A stretch of DNA of 64,000 bases, taken from contig JBDVBY010000003.1 of the NCBI GenBank assembly GCA_039942715.1, positions 1-64,000 on the forward strand, read 5' to 3'. Both the position numbers and the translations under genes were made by a program. This DNA is from JABDJX01 sp039942715. Its GTDB lineage: Bacteria; Pseudomonadota; Alphaproteobacteria; Rhodobacterales; Rhodobacteraceae. Shown here one piece after another: positions 1-7,461 of this stretch; the stretch's first letter is position 1; the number at the start of each line of letters is the position of its first letter. Under the pieces are notes generated by a model. It had not been told where the DNA came from. It was given only the letters and a program-made list of their open reading frames with translations, and searched no databases.

Positions 1-210
1 AGCTAGACCTGGCGCCGCTGTTAAAGCGGCCATTCATACCGGGCGCAGCATCTTGCACCTTGGGCTCGAAGCGGTCATCCGACGCTTTCTGTCGGGCAAA
101 TCCCCCTTAAAATGGTGCCAAGGTCGGCTGTGCGGGACAAAGCTTCCCTCTGGCTAATGCATCTGAATGTCAGCTTTGACTGCCGAAAGCTGGTGGACGT
201 GACTAAAGGA
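1..210. other. Intergenic DNA without a supported gene
   Basis: No convincing reading frame is visible. The stretch carries pieces (GCGGCCATTC near 27-36, GCGCAGCAT near 43-51, AATGTCAGCTTT near 165-176) that resemble, forwards or inverted, parts of the degenerate intergenic repeats at 2093-2159 and 3990-4170. A six-base hairpin (14-19 with 25-30) is also present. It looks like repeat-derived spacer. Confidence 0.4.
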
Positions 211-244
211 ACAGAAAAGCGCCCAGGTCAATTGTCCCGGGCGC
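211..244 (-). terminator. Rho-independent terminator of the secreted ABM-like gene
   Basis: On the minus strand GCGCCC (244-239) pairs with GGGCGC (224-219), with further weaker pairing inside. A T-rich tail (TTTTCTGT) follows directly. It lies about 20 bases past the stop of the gene at 266-985, so the position and orientation fit. Confidence 0.65.
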
Positions 245-265
245 AAGCTTGTCAGATAGGGCGAT

Positions 266-985
266 TTACTTGATGGCAAGGATGTCAAAGTTGCTGACGT
301 TTGCGACAACCCCTTCATCCCATCCGCCTGCGACCAGCACGGAAGCTTGCTCATTCAGCAACCCTGCAACCTGACCAGCAAAGTGAGCTTCGCGGCCTGA
401 GTTGTCCGCAAAGATGTCGAAGATTGCAAAGTTGTTCTCATCGATTTGCACAGCGGCCCAGAACAATGTCTTCGGCTCAGTTTCGGCAACGATTGGACCC
501 GCTGCAGTCAGCAAAGCTGCCAGCTGTTCGCTTTGACCAGGTGCCGCTTCAAGACGAATGTAAGTTGCGGTCGTTGCCGAGTAGAGATCAACCGGCGCTT
601 TCACGGACAAGACGTTAGAGTTGTTGATGTTGGCAACAACACCCGTGTCCCAACCGCCAGCAACCAAAGTGTCGGCGTTTTGGTTCAACGCACCAGCAAC
701 CGCACCAGAGAAGTGGGCGTTGCGGGCTTCTTCGCTTACAAAGATGTCGAAGATCGCCAAAGTGTCGTCCGCTTGCAGCGCGAACCAAAGCTCTGTGCCG
801 GGCTCAGTTTCTTTCACGAGCGGAGCAGCACCGGTGAGAAATTCAGCGAAGGCGTCCGTCTGGCCTTCTGCTGCGGGCATGTCGATAAAGCTTGCTGTGT
901 AATTGTTCATTTCGGCTTCCTGAGCGTTTGCTGTTGTCGAGATGATGGCCAGTGCTGAGAGCATTGAGAGGATTTGAGTTTTCAT
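266..985 (-). CDS. Secreted protein with two antibiotic-biosynthesis-monooxygenase-like domains
   Basis: A 239-residue protein with an N-terminal signal peptide (hydrophobic residues about 5-19, likely cleavage after TANA near residue 21). The mature part is an internal duplication. Both halves carry an ETEP-x-T-x-(L/F)W motif, an AIFDIF stretch and a VAGGWD-x-GVVAN motif. This pattern fits the dimeric alpha/beta-barrel ABM (antibiotic biosynthesis monooxygenase) fold, here fused in tandem, so one chain may form a pseudo-dimer. ABM proteins can be small cofactor-free oxygenases, but no substrate can be read from the sequence and export is unusual for the family. The start at 985 is chosen because GGAGA lies just upstream and the signal peptide begins there. 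It is divergent from a LysR-type regulator at 1149, its probable controller. Confidence 0.7.
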   Translation of the reverse strand: MKTQILSMLSALAIISTTANAQEAEMNNYTASFIDMPAAEGQTDAFAEFLTGAAPLVKETEPGTELWFALQADDTLAIFDIFVSEEARNAHFSGAVAGALNQNADTLVAGGWDTGVVANINNSNVLSVKAPVDLYSATTATYIRLEAAPGQSEQLAALLTAAGPIVAETEPKTLFWAAVQIDENNFAIFDIFADNSGREAHFAGQVAGLLNEQASVLVAGGWDEGVVANVSNFDILAIK

Positions 986-1074
986 TTGTTCGTCTCCAGA
1001 TTTGGGTTTCAGTGTTGTCGTTTTCGATGTCACCTTGTCCCATGCCTGTCCCTTCCAACTCCAATTCCGAGATT

Positions 1075-1088
1075 CTATTCTTCGATAG
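1075..1088. promoter_or_regulatory. Candidate LysR-type binding site
   Basis: The short inverted repeat CTAT-N6-ATAG contains the T-N11-A spacing typical of LysR-type operators. It sits between the divergent secreted-protein gene and the LysR gene, about 60 bases before the regulator's start. Inferred from pattern and position only. Confidence 0.35.
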
Positions 1089-1148
1089 GCATTGACTATG
1101 CATTGCCAGTTGATGAACTTGGGGCCATCGCAGCTTTGGAGGACGTCG

Positions 1149-2015
1149 ATGGAAATGAACCAAATCCGCTATTTTCTGGCCGTCTGCGAGCATCGCAACT
1201 TTACCCATGCCGCAAGCGCTTCCAACGTTTCGCAACCCTCTCTGACGACAGCCATCAAGAAGCTAGAGGCTGAACTTGGCGGTGATCTGTTCATCCGAGA
1301 CCGGGCCGGATGCCGCTTAACTGCTTTAGGAAAAGTGGTGCAACCAAGGCTGGAAAAGGTGCAGTCCGAAGCAAATGAGGCCAAAGCAGAAGCGGTTCGG
1401 CACACCAGATTGGAAAGGGTTCCAATTTGTATAGGTGTCGGCGAGACAATCGGGCAGGGCAAAATCTCGGCGGCGATGGAACGCATACGAAAGAAAGTGC
1501 CCCAAGCTGAGATCGAGTTGATTGTTGGACCAAAAGATATCCTCTTGGCAGACCTACGAGAGGGTAAGTTCGACGTCGTGGTGACTGCTGATAAGGTAAG
1601 TGATGAACTCTATCGCATAGATGATCTCTATAGTGAGACCTATGAGGTTGTCGTCTCCGACACGCATCCGTTTGCTCAGATGGGTGCGGTTTCCCTCGCA
1701 GATCTTGCCAATACAACGATGCTTGATCGGCCAAATTGTGAGATGAGGGACACGTTGCATGGCACTTGCGCTGATCGTGGTCACGACCTCTATGCAGCCT
1801 ATCGGTCAAATCGCGTCGATTGGTTGATCGAACTCGCCCGGCAAGGATCAGGAGCTGTTATTCTGCCCGTTACTGCAATTCCCGAACAGACCGACCTTGT
1901 GTCGATCCCGATCTCAGATGTCGAAATTGTGCGTGAGGTTGTTGCACTACGCTATCGGCACCAAGCCTCAAGATCAGAAACAACCGACCTCATTCGAGAG
2001 TTTGCCAGAGCATAG
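1149..2015 (+). CDS. LysR-family transcriptional regulator
   Basis: A 288-residue LysR-type regulator. Residues about 1-60 form the winged helix-turn-helix (NQIRYFLAV, then FTHAASASNVSQPSLT and the recognition-to-linker stretch KKLEAELGGDLFIRD). Residues about 90-285 form the two-lobe periplasmic-binding-protein-like effector domain. Start 1149 is preferred because GGAGG lies six bases upstream; an in-frame ATG six bases later is also possible. LysR proteins usually control the divergent neighbour, here the secreted two-domain ABM-like protein. The inducer is unknown. The DNA around it looks less GC-rich than the rest of the window, which fits an accessory region. Confidence 0.85.
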   Translation: MEMNQIRYFLAVCEHRNFTHAASASNVSQPSLTTAIKKLEAELGGDLFIRDRAGCRLTALGKVVQPRLEKVQSEANEAKAEAVRHTRLERVPICIGVGETIGQGKISAAMERIRKKVPQAEIELIVGPKDILLADLREGKFDVVVTADKVSDELYRIDDLYSETYEVVVSDTHPFAQMGAVSLADLANTTMLDRPNCEMRDTLHGTCADRGHDLYAAYRSNRVDWLIELARQGSGAVILPVTAIPEQTDLVSIPISDVEIVREVVALRYRHQASRSETTDLIREFARA

Positions 2016-2092
2016 ATTTGATGGTTTCTGTCCAAAGCAGCCGTTCGTGCAATTCGCAGCATCAGTCATTCTGGGCTCATTGCCGTCATTAG

Positions 2093-2159
2093 ATCGATCG
2101 CAGCATTTGGCCCGACTGATCCATCGGCCACTGCCATTGCGGCCCTAACCGGCCACTCG
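2093..2159. repeat. Degenerate intergenic repeat, copy A
   Basis: Bases 2093-2142 match 3990-4039 at about 40 of 50 positions, sharing CGCAGCAT, ACTGATCC and CTGCCAT. The adjoining block GGCCCTAACCGGCCACTCG (2141-2159) recurs with two changes at 4107-4125. The rest of 2016-2313 contains no convincing gene. It looks like a dispersed intergenic repeat rather than coding DNA. Confidence 0.6.
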
Positions 2160-2313
2160 ATCAGGTGCTCGAATGCTGCGGTGCGGCCCGTCGAACCAGC
2201 CATTCGCTGCGTTTGCAGCATCGCGAGTTGACCGAACAGACACATCGCGGACCAAGCTGCCGCTCGAAGCGCCACAAACAACGGATGCTCTGTCGTTCGT
2301 TGACTCACTTCAA

Positions 2314-2532
2314 TTAGTACGCCCCAGGCTTCTCTTCTTCGCGAAACTCGTTGAGTGACTTCAAACACCAACCGCGACCGCCGCAGACGCCACACATAAG
2401 TTCTTTTGGCCAAGCGTCGAAGGTCGGACGATGGACTCCGTCCCAACACCCCGAACCATTGCATCGAATACACTGCTCCATGTCATCTTGTAACTTTGAA
2501 GAAGTGCCTTTTGCATTCTTGATATCAGACAT
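2314..2532 (-). CDS. Small zinc-ribbon-like protein
   Basis: A 72-residue protein of unknown role. Its centre carries two C-x2-C-x-G-x-G repeats (CIRCNGSG near residue 22 and CGVCGGRG near 47), the same element that binds zinc in the DnaJ cysteine-rich domain, so a single zinc site is likely. The start ATG has a good ribosome-binding site (AGAGGAAA, about five bases upstream), which makes it a credible gene despite its size. It follows the reductase gene 2619-3146 on the same strand, about 86 bases downstream, with a strong hairpin between them. Confidence 0.5.
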   Translation of the reverse strand: MSDIKNAKGTSSKLQDDMEQCIRCNGSGCWDGVHRPTFDAWPKELMCGVCGGRGWCLKSLNEFREEEKPGAY

Positions 2533-2563
2533 CAGTTTTCCTCTGTCCTGTATTGTTGGCGAA

Positions 2564-2603
2564 CGCCCGCCGTTCTTGTACCCACGTAGGTGAACAGCGG
2601 GCG
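2564..2603. repeat. Strong hairpin, attC-like imperfect repeat
   Basis: CGCCCGCCGTTC (2564-2575) pairs over twelve positions (one G-T) with GAACAGCGGGCG (2592-2603), leaving a 16-base loop. Read on the minus strand, the upstream gene's stop codon lies in CCCTAACGC, followed by CATTGAAG and the hairpin. This resembles the left half of an integron attC site placed over a cassette gene's stop. The right half (GGGCGTTCGCC) does not fit the GTTRRRY core, so it may be a degraded attC or simply a terminator. Confidence 0.45.
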
Positions 2604-2618
2604 AGACTTCAATGAGCG

Positions 2619-3146
2619 TTAGGGAACAAGCTCCTCGAGCAAATATCCACTATCATAGGGTTTCGTTCCAACACGTGACAGGTTCACGTCGCTACATTTT
2701 TTGCCGAATAGGCTAACGCCGTTGCCAAGAATGATGGGGGCGCGTTTCAAGAATACTCGGTCGATCAAACCGTGCTCAAGCAGCCATCCGGCAAACTCTC
2801 CCCCGCCACACAAGTAAATAAGTGCTCTTGCCTCTTTTTTCAGTCGGTCGAATTCGCGAACACTTGCACGCGATCGAACAGAAATTTCGGCATTCTCCGG
2901 GCACTCCAGTGTTTGGGAAAACACAATCGTTTCCATCTGCGGATATGGATTCTGGCCTCGCTGAAGGCCAAATGCATAACCAAATTCATAGGTTTTTCGG
3001 CCCATGATTGCGGTTCCATAGTGCGCCATTCGTGCGTGGTAGTCGTCGACGACCGGACCGTCATGTGCGAACTTCGAGATGTCCTCGGACGGACCAGAGA
3101 TATAACCGTCAAGAGAAACGGCAACGTCATAGATTATCGGATGCAT
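2619..3146 (-). CDS. RibD C-terminal/dihydrofolate-reductase-like family protein
   Basis: A 175-residue cytosolic protein of the RibD C-terminal/DHFR-like family. The opening IYDVAVSLDGYISG is the family hallmark, followed by MGRKTYE, ETIVFSQTL and a C-terminal IYLCGGGEFAGWLL nucleotide-binding stretch. Relatives bind NADPH, but most stand-alone members have no proven substrate and are not essential folate enzymes. It sits in an accessory stretch next to a GNAT acetyltransferase and a possible attC-like hairpin, which is reminiscent of mobile cassette genes. Expression probably starts in the 218-base gap shared with the divergent acetyltransferase. Confidence 0.85.
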   Translation of the reverse strand: MHPIIYDVAVSLDGYISGPSEDISKFAHDGPVVDDYHARMAHYGTAIMGRKTYEFGYAFGLQRGQNPYPQMETIVFSQTLECPENAEISVRSRASVREFDRLKKEARALIYLCGGGEFAGWLLEHGLIDRVFLKRAPIILGNGVSLFGKKCSDVNLSRVGTKPYDSGYLLEELVP

Positions 3147-3186
3147 GTGCTGCTCCTATTCAAATGATTCCATAAAAGCCCTCAGG

Positions 3187-3198
3187 CTCAAATTTGAG
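3187..3198. promoter_or_regulatory. Perfect 12-base palindrome in a divergent promoter region
   Basis: CTCAAATTTGAG is a perfect palindrome lying 41 bases upstream of the reductase gene (minus strand) and 166 bases before the acetyltransferase gene (plus strand). It could be an operator, but no family assignment is possible. Confidence 0.25.
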
Positions 3199-3364
3199 TT
3201 GGAATTCACTTGATCATTGGCATAGCACTCACTTTGTTAGGTGGTTTGGATACCACGGCTTGTCTTTCAGAGCAACGCATGCTGTGAGGGTCCCCCGTGT
3301 TCCTGTCGAAACTTGCGGGGTGACCGGCTATCAGAAAACGAAATGGCATTACTGGAGATCGACC

Positions 3365-3898
3365 GTGGAACGCGCGCCAATATTTTTCACAAAAAGACTT
3401 TCGGTTCGCGCCTGGCGGGACTCAGATCAAAACAAGTTGCTGGAATTGTACGGTTTGGCGAAGGTGATCAAATGGGTAGACGATGGATCGCCACTTACCG
3501 AAGAGGAAGCTGTTGCGTGGATTGCAAAAACGCGCTCAAACTATCTGATCAGGGGCTATGGAATGTTTGCGATCGATGATCGAAAGGAAGGAGAGCTGCT
3601 GGGTTTCGGTGGCCTTGTTCATCCGAACGATCAAGTCGACGCTGAAATCAAGTACACATTCTTTCCAAACTTTTGGGGGCGTGGGATTGCGACCGAGTTT
3701 GTCTCTGGGATGTTGGGTTATGCCCAGCAAGAGCATAGATTGACCCGCGTGATAGCGACAGTTGCCGACGGCAATTATGCTTCAAAGCGCGTCCTGCTCA
3801 AGTCTGGATTTGGACATTGTGAAACTCGAACGGAAATAGATGGAAGTCTTACAGACCTCTTTGCGATCGACATTGGGACGGACGTCAGCCCCGCGTGA
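3365..3898 (+). CDS. GNAT-family N-acetyltransferase (RimJ/RimL type)
   Basis: A 177-residue acetyltransferase using acetyl-CoA. It begins with the RimJ/RimL-type segment TKRLSVRAW and contains GFGGLVHP, then the acetyl-CoA-binding stretch FFPNFWGRGIATE (a Q/R-x2-G-x-G/A-like pyrophosphate loop) and the late NYASKRVLLKSGF segment typical of the family. GTG 3365 is chosen as start because GGAG lies seven bases upstream and the domain begins there; the open frame extends further upstream without family similarity. The substrate (protein N-terminus, antibiotic or small amine) cannot be told. Confidence 0.8.
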   Translation: MERAPIFFTKRLSVRAWRDSDQNKLLELYGLAKVIKWVDDGSPLTEEEAVAWIAKTRSNYLIRGYGMFAIDDRKEGELLGFGGLVHPNDQVDAEIKYTFFPNFWGRGIATEFVSGMLGYAQQEHRLTRVIATVADGNYASKRVLLKSGFGHCETRTEIDGSLTDLFAIDIGTDVSPA

Positions 3899-4212
3899 TT
3901 TGAACCACTCCCCGTTCAGCACCACTTAAAATTTCGGTCTTTAGCGCGACGTGCAGTATCGGTGATTTCGGGCTCGTACAAGACGGTAAATCGACCGCAG
4001 CATATCGCTCAACTGATCCGTCCGCCCCTGCCATGGAGGGCTCGGATCCGCCATTGGGTCGGTCGCAAGATGTCCGCTGGGTCAGTGTCCCCGTCCCAGC
4101 ATGGACGGCCCTTACCGGCCATTCGCATTCGGTCGCAGCTTTCCAATCGGCGTCACCAAAAGCTGACATTCGCAAGTCTTGTATTACTCGTATTTAACAG
4201 ACCAATTCCTGA
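3899..4212. other. Gene-free spacer built from degenerate repeats
   Basis: This 314-base stretch between the acetyltransferase and the convergent zinc dehydrogenase has no supported gene. It contains repeat copy B (3990-4039 and 4107-4125). The block AGCTGACATTCGCAAG near 4159-4174 is related, inverted, to the AATGTCAGCTTT piece near position 165. Open frames here follow the repeat, not a protein family. Confidence 0.5.
3990..4125. repeat. Degenerate intergenic repeat, copy B
   Basis: Bases 3990-4039 match copy A (2093-2142) at about four of five positions, and 4107-4125 match 2141-2159 with two changes. The spacing between the two blocks differs (adjacent in A, 67 bases apart in B), so the copies have diverged by insertion or deletion. 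Confidence 0.6.
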
Positions 4213-5208
4213 TCAGTCTGCTGTCCATTGAACCTTGAGACTGTCTTTCGGAGGTTTTGTAACTAGAAGTTCCGAAATCTCACCCAAAGAAAGCTTGTGT
4301 GAAACCACGCGGTCGATGTCCGCCCCAAGCCCCGCAATAATTTCAAGTGATTTCGGAATATTGTGGTTGAGCGAGTGTGATCCCGCTAGGGTCAACTGTC
4401 TACGGAACACTTCGAATGGCGACACTTCAATTCGAGCTTCCGACGGACAGACCCCAAACAACAGCCCTTTGCCGCCGTTTCTCATGTAACCCGTCAGCCC
4501 AGAGGCAACAGTAGGAGCGCCGGTCGCTTCAACGGCGAGGTCCGCGCGATGATGCCAGCTTTGCAACTCATCCGATCCAGCGGTAACCGCGCCAAAGCCA
4601 AAGCTGGACGCTAGTTCAAGACGGCTCTCCGCAAGATCGACGAACGCAACGTTTGAGATGCCCTCCGCCTTCAATGCCATCCCCATAAGCAAGCCCATCG
4701 GCCCTGCTCCAAAGATCAGCGCCTCTTCCATCCAAGGCTCGTGCACCGCATCAACACCATTCAGCACACAGCCCATCGGTTCTGCCAACGCAGCTTGAAG
4801 GAAGCTCATTTCGCCGATGGGATGGACCGCAGAAGCTTTCACAACGCTTAGCTCAGCAAAGCCGCCGTGCGTTGTTACGCCATAAGCGCCAAGGTTTTCG
4901 CACAGATGCGCCCAGCCGCGCGCGCAGGCGCTGCAGTTTCCGCATTCAAGGTTTGGATCAACCGCAACCCGGTCACCCAACTTGACGTCGCTCACGCCCT
5001 CACCAACCTCGACAACAACGCCCGCATATTCGTGACCCGGCACAACCGGGAAAGCGCCCGTTCCGTAGTTGTCCTTCAACACCTCGTAGTCGGTATGACA
5101 AATCCCGCTGGCTTTCACCTCAACAACAACCTCGCCAGTCCCGGCTTGTGGATCAGGCAGATCAGTGAAGCAAACTTCGTTTTTGGCCTTAAAAACAATA
5201 GCTCTCAT
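4213..5208 (-). CDS. Zinc-dependent alcohol/polyol dehydrogenase (MDR family)
   Basis: A 331-residue medium-chain dehydrogenase, last gene of the polyol operon. The catalytic zinc region is GICHTDYE and PGHEYAG. The structural zinc site is ECGNCSACARGWAHLCE, with four cysteines. The Rossmann nucleotide-binding motif is GAGPMG near residue 165. Family members oxidise polyol or secondary alcohols with NAD(P). By context it probably oxidises a hexitol or pentitol such as altritol, arabinitol or sorbitol. ATG 5208 is chosen over an upstream extension because AAGGA precedes it and the MRAIVFK start fits the family. It begins seven bases after the mtlK stop, so it is co-transcribed. Confidence 0.82.
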   Translation of the reverse strand: MRAIVFKAKNEVCFTDLPDPQAGTGEVVVEVKASGICHTDYEVLKDNYGTGAFPVVPGHEYAGVVVEVGEGVSDVKLGDRVAVDPNLECGNCSACARGWAHLCENLGAYGVTTHGGFAELSVVKASAVHPIGEMSFLQAALAEPMGCVLNGVDAVHEPWMEEALIFGAGPMGLLMGMALKAEGISNVAFVDLAESRLELASSFGFGAVTAGSDELQSWHHRADLAVEATGAPTVASGLTGYMRNGGKGLLFGVCPSEARIEVSPFEVFRRQLTLAGSHSLNHNIPKSLEIIAGLGADIDRVVSHKLSLGEISELLVTKPPKDSLKVQWTAD

Positions 5209-5215
5209 GGCAAAG

Positions 5216-6697
5216 TTATCCTTGGAGGTAAGAGTGGATCGCGGCCTCAAGACCTTTCGAATAGATCATCGGCAGCCAATAATGGAACCGCGCTTTGAAC
5301 GCTTCATCATCGGCCAAATCGCCATAAAGGTCGCGCTGGTCCAACCACGCTTGCGGATCAGATTTCGCACCTTTCGCAGCTGCGTTCAGGCTGTCCCAAA
5401 TGGGATCGTTCGGCTCAATGTGTGTGCCGTCTTCCCGCGTACCTTCGCACATGCGCGCCCAAATCGCCTGCAACAAGGCAAGGCCGTCCATCGCTTGCCC
5501 TTTGGCCAGCGCATCGCGAAGCGTTGGCAGGATAAACCCTGTTTGACGGGACGAGCCATCAAATGCCACGCGGCGCACAGTGTCGATGATCTCAGGGTTA
5601 GTAAAACGGCTGTCAATCAAATTAACATAATCCTCAGGCGTCATGCCGGGAACGGCGTCCACCTGCAGAGAAATTTCATCACGTGCCACCTTGCGGAAGA
5701 AATCACCAATCAGCGCGTGATCCATACAGCCAGAGATGTACTCCACCGATAGAACCTCGCCTGCGTCCGCAATCAACTGATGCCCACCGTTCAAAATGCG
5801 GATTTTCATCGCTTCAAAGCTGTGCACATCATGTGTGAACGTGGCACCAACCTTGTCCCAGTCAGGGCGACCAGCGCAAAAATTGTCTTCGATCACCCAT
5901 TGGCGAAAGTTCTCGTGCGTCACAGGGGCTGCGTCTTCGATCCCAAAGCTGCGGGCGAGCTCAAGCTCTTTCGGTCCCGTCGCAGGCACGATGCAATCAA
6001 CCATCGAATTGGGGAACGTGCAGTTCGTATCAATCCAATCCGCAAGGTCCGCATCAGAAAGTCGCGCCAAAGACACCACGGTCTGGCGCAGGATCGCCCC
6101 ATTGCCCTGAAGGTTGTCGCAACTTTGGCATGTGAACGGACCAGTGCCGTCAGTGCGGCGCTGCTTAAGCGCTGCGATCATCGCGCCAAATGCTGTCTTC
6201 GGGCGCTCGGGGTTGGCCGCATCATGCTGAATATCAGGGTGACTGGCGTCAAAACTCTTCGTCACGGGGTCGATAATATACCCACCCTCAGTGACCGTCA
6301 GCGCAACGATGCAAATGGACGGATTAGCCATTTGTGCAATCAGCGCTGCGTTGTCTTCTTCGACCGGGACAAAGCTAATCATCGACCCAACAATTTCCGC
6401 TGAACGCCCTTTTGGGTCCAGCTCGATCAAAGTCGTCAAATAGTCTTGCCCTACCAACCTTTGCCGCTGCGCTTCATCCCCTGCCCGCACACCAGCACCT
6501 ATAATGCCCCAATCCATCGCATCACCAGCTTGCATCAAACGGTGCAGATACCAAGACTGATGCGCGCGATGGAAGTTGCCCAAACCGATGTGGACGATGC
6601 CGGGTTTTATCGCGGCACGGTCATAGCTTGGCGTTTTGATGTCGGCGGATAGGTTAGGCAATGCCGCATCCGAAAGTTTCAACAACGTATCAATCAT
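5216..6697 (-). CDS. mtlK: Mannitol 2-dehydrogenase (long-chain polyol dehydrogenase)
   Basis: A 493-residue member of the long-chain mannitol dehydrogenase family, close to the 477 residues of Rhodobacter MtlK. The NAD-binding start is VHIGLGNFHRAHQ. The metal-free catalytic signature K-x4-N-x2-H is present in KIRILNGGH. Members oxidise D-mannitol to D-fructose, sometimes D-arabinitol, with NAD. The start at 6697 overlaps the smoS stop by one base (TGATG), showing translational coupling. The frame runs open upstream but is antisense-like there and not part of the protein. The operon context with an smo transporter supports the call. Confidence 0.88.
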   Translation of the reverse strand: MIDTLLKLSDAALPNLSADIKTPSYDRAAIKPGIVHIGLGNFHRAHQSWYLHRLMQAGDAMDWGIIGAGVRAGDEAQRQRLVGQDYLTTLIELDPKGRSAEIVGSMISFVPVEEDNAALIAQMANPSICIVALTVTEGGYIIDPVTKSFDASHPDIQHDAANPERPKTAFGAMIAALKQRRTDGTGPFTCQSCDNLQGNGAILRQTVVSLARLSDADLADWIDTNCTFPNSMVDCIVPATGPKELELARSFGIEDAAPVTHENFRQWVIEDNFCAGRPDWDKVGATFTHDVHSFEAMKIRILNGGHQLIADAGEVLSVEYISGCMDHALIGDFFRKVARDEISLQVDAVPGMTPEDYVNLIDSRFTNPEIIDTVRRVAFDGSSRQTGFILPTLRDALAKGQAMDGLALLQAIWARMCEGTREDGTHIEPNDPIWDSLNAAAKGAKSDPQAWLDQRDLYGDLADDEAFKARFHYWLPMIYSKGLEAAIHSYLQG

Positions 6698-7461
6698 CAG
6701 CTCATCCAATTGCCGCCGTCGACATTGAGCGTCTGCGCGGTAATGTAACGGGCTTCGTCGGATGCCAGAAACACGCAAGGATCGGCGACATCTCGTGGAT
6801 CGCCCATACGGCCCAACGGTACCGCCTCGCCGACTTCGCGCTTCTTTTGGCCCAAAGGCTTGTTTTCGTATTTCGCAAACTGCGCATCGACAACATCCCA
6901 CATCGGCGTATCGATGACGCCGGGCGCAATGGCGTTCACGCGGATGTTGTCGCCAGCAAGTTCCAGCGCCAGCGATTGGGTCACCGAAATCACCGCTGCT
7001 TTGGTTGAACAGTAAAGCGTCACATTCGCTTCGCCGCGACGTCCTGCTTGCGAGGCAAAATTGATGATCGCACCACCACCACGCTTTTTCATCGCAGGAA
7101 CAACAGCTTGGCAGGCAAAGATTGTACCGCCAACGTTCACATCATACTGGCGGCGGTAGTCATCAGACGTGATCTTATCAAGCGAGGCCATGTTAAAGAT
7201 GCCCGCGTTGTTCACCAGAATATCGATGCCGCCCAAGGTCTCTTCAACCTGGCGTACTCCATCCGCAATTGCATCGAAGTTGGTCACATCCATCGCAACG
7301 GCAATCCCGCCAACGGCACGAGCTGTCTCGCCCGCGTCCTCTTCGTTCAAGTCAGCAACAGCAACCTTCGCACCTGCAGCTGCCATTGCCTCACATATCG
7401 CACGGCCAATGCCTCGTGCACCGCCTGTGACAAGCGCTACTTTTCCGTCCAAAGGCGTCAT
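6697..7461 (-). CDS. smoS: Sorbitol/galactitol dehydrogenase, SDR family
   Basis: A 254-residue short-chain dehydrogenase. It shows the coenzyme motif TGGARGIG, the structural NNAG, the catalytic Ser region NFASQAG, the Y-x3-K pair in YCSTK, and the C-terminal VDGGNWMS that ends Rhodobacter SmoS. Characterised SmoS oxidises D-sorbitol to D-fructose and galactitol to D-tagatose with NAD. The kinase and GatZ genes across the divergent promoter make the galactitol-to-tagatose reaction attractive here, but this is inference. It overlaps smoK by four bases (ATGA) and mtlK by one base. Confidence 0.85.
   Translation of the reverse strand: MTPLDGKVALVTGGARGIGRAICEAMAAAGAKVAVADLNEEDAGETARAVGGIAVAMDVTNFDAIADGVRQVEETLGGIDILVNNAGIFNMASLDKITSDDYRRQYDVNVGGTIFACQAVVPAMKKRGGGAIINFASQAGRRGEANVTLYCSTKAAVISVTQSLALELAGDNIRVNAIAPGVIDTPMWDVVDAQFAKYENKPLGQKKREVGEAVPLGRMGDPRDVADPCVFLASDEARYITAQTLNVDGGNWMS

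Noticed and set aside
2564..2603. Firm call of an integron cassette array
   Set aside because: Only the left half resembles attC, the GTTRRRY core is missing on the right, and no integrase is in the window. Kept as a finding only.
4198..4219. Hairpin CAGAC/GTCTG at the end of the zinc dehydrogenase gene
   Set aside because: Five pairs only and partly inside the coding region; no T-run follows on the minus strand.
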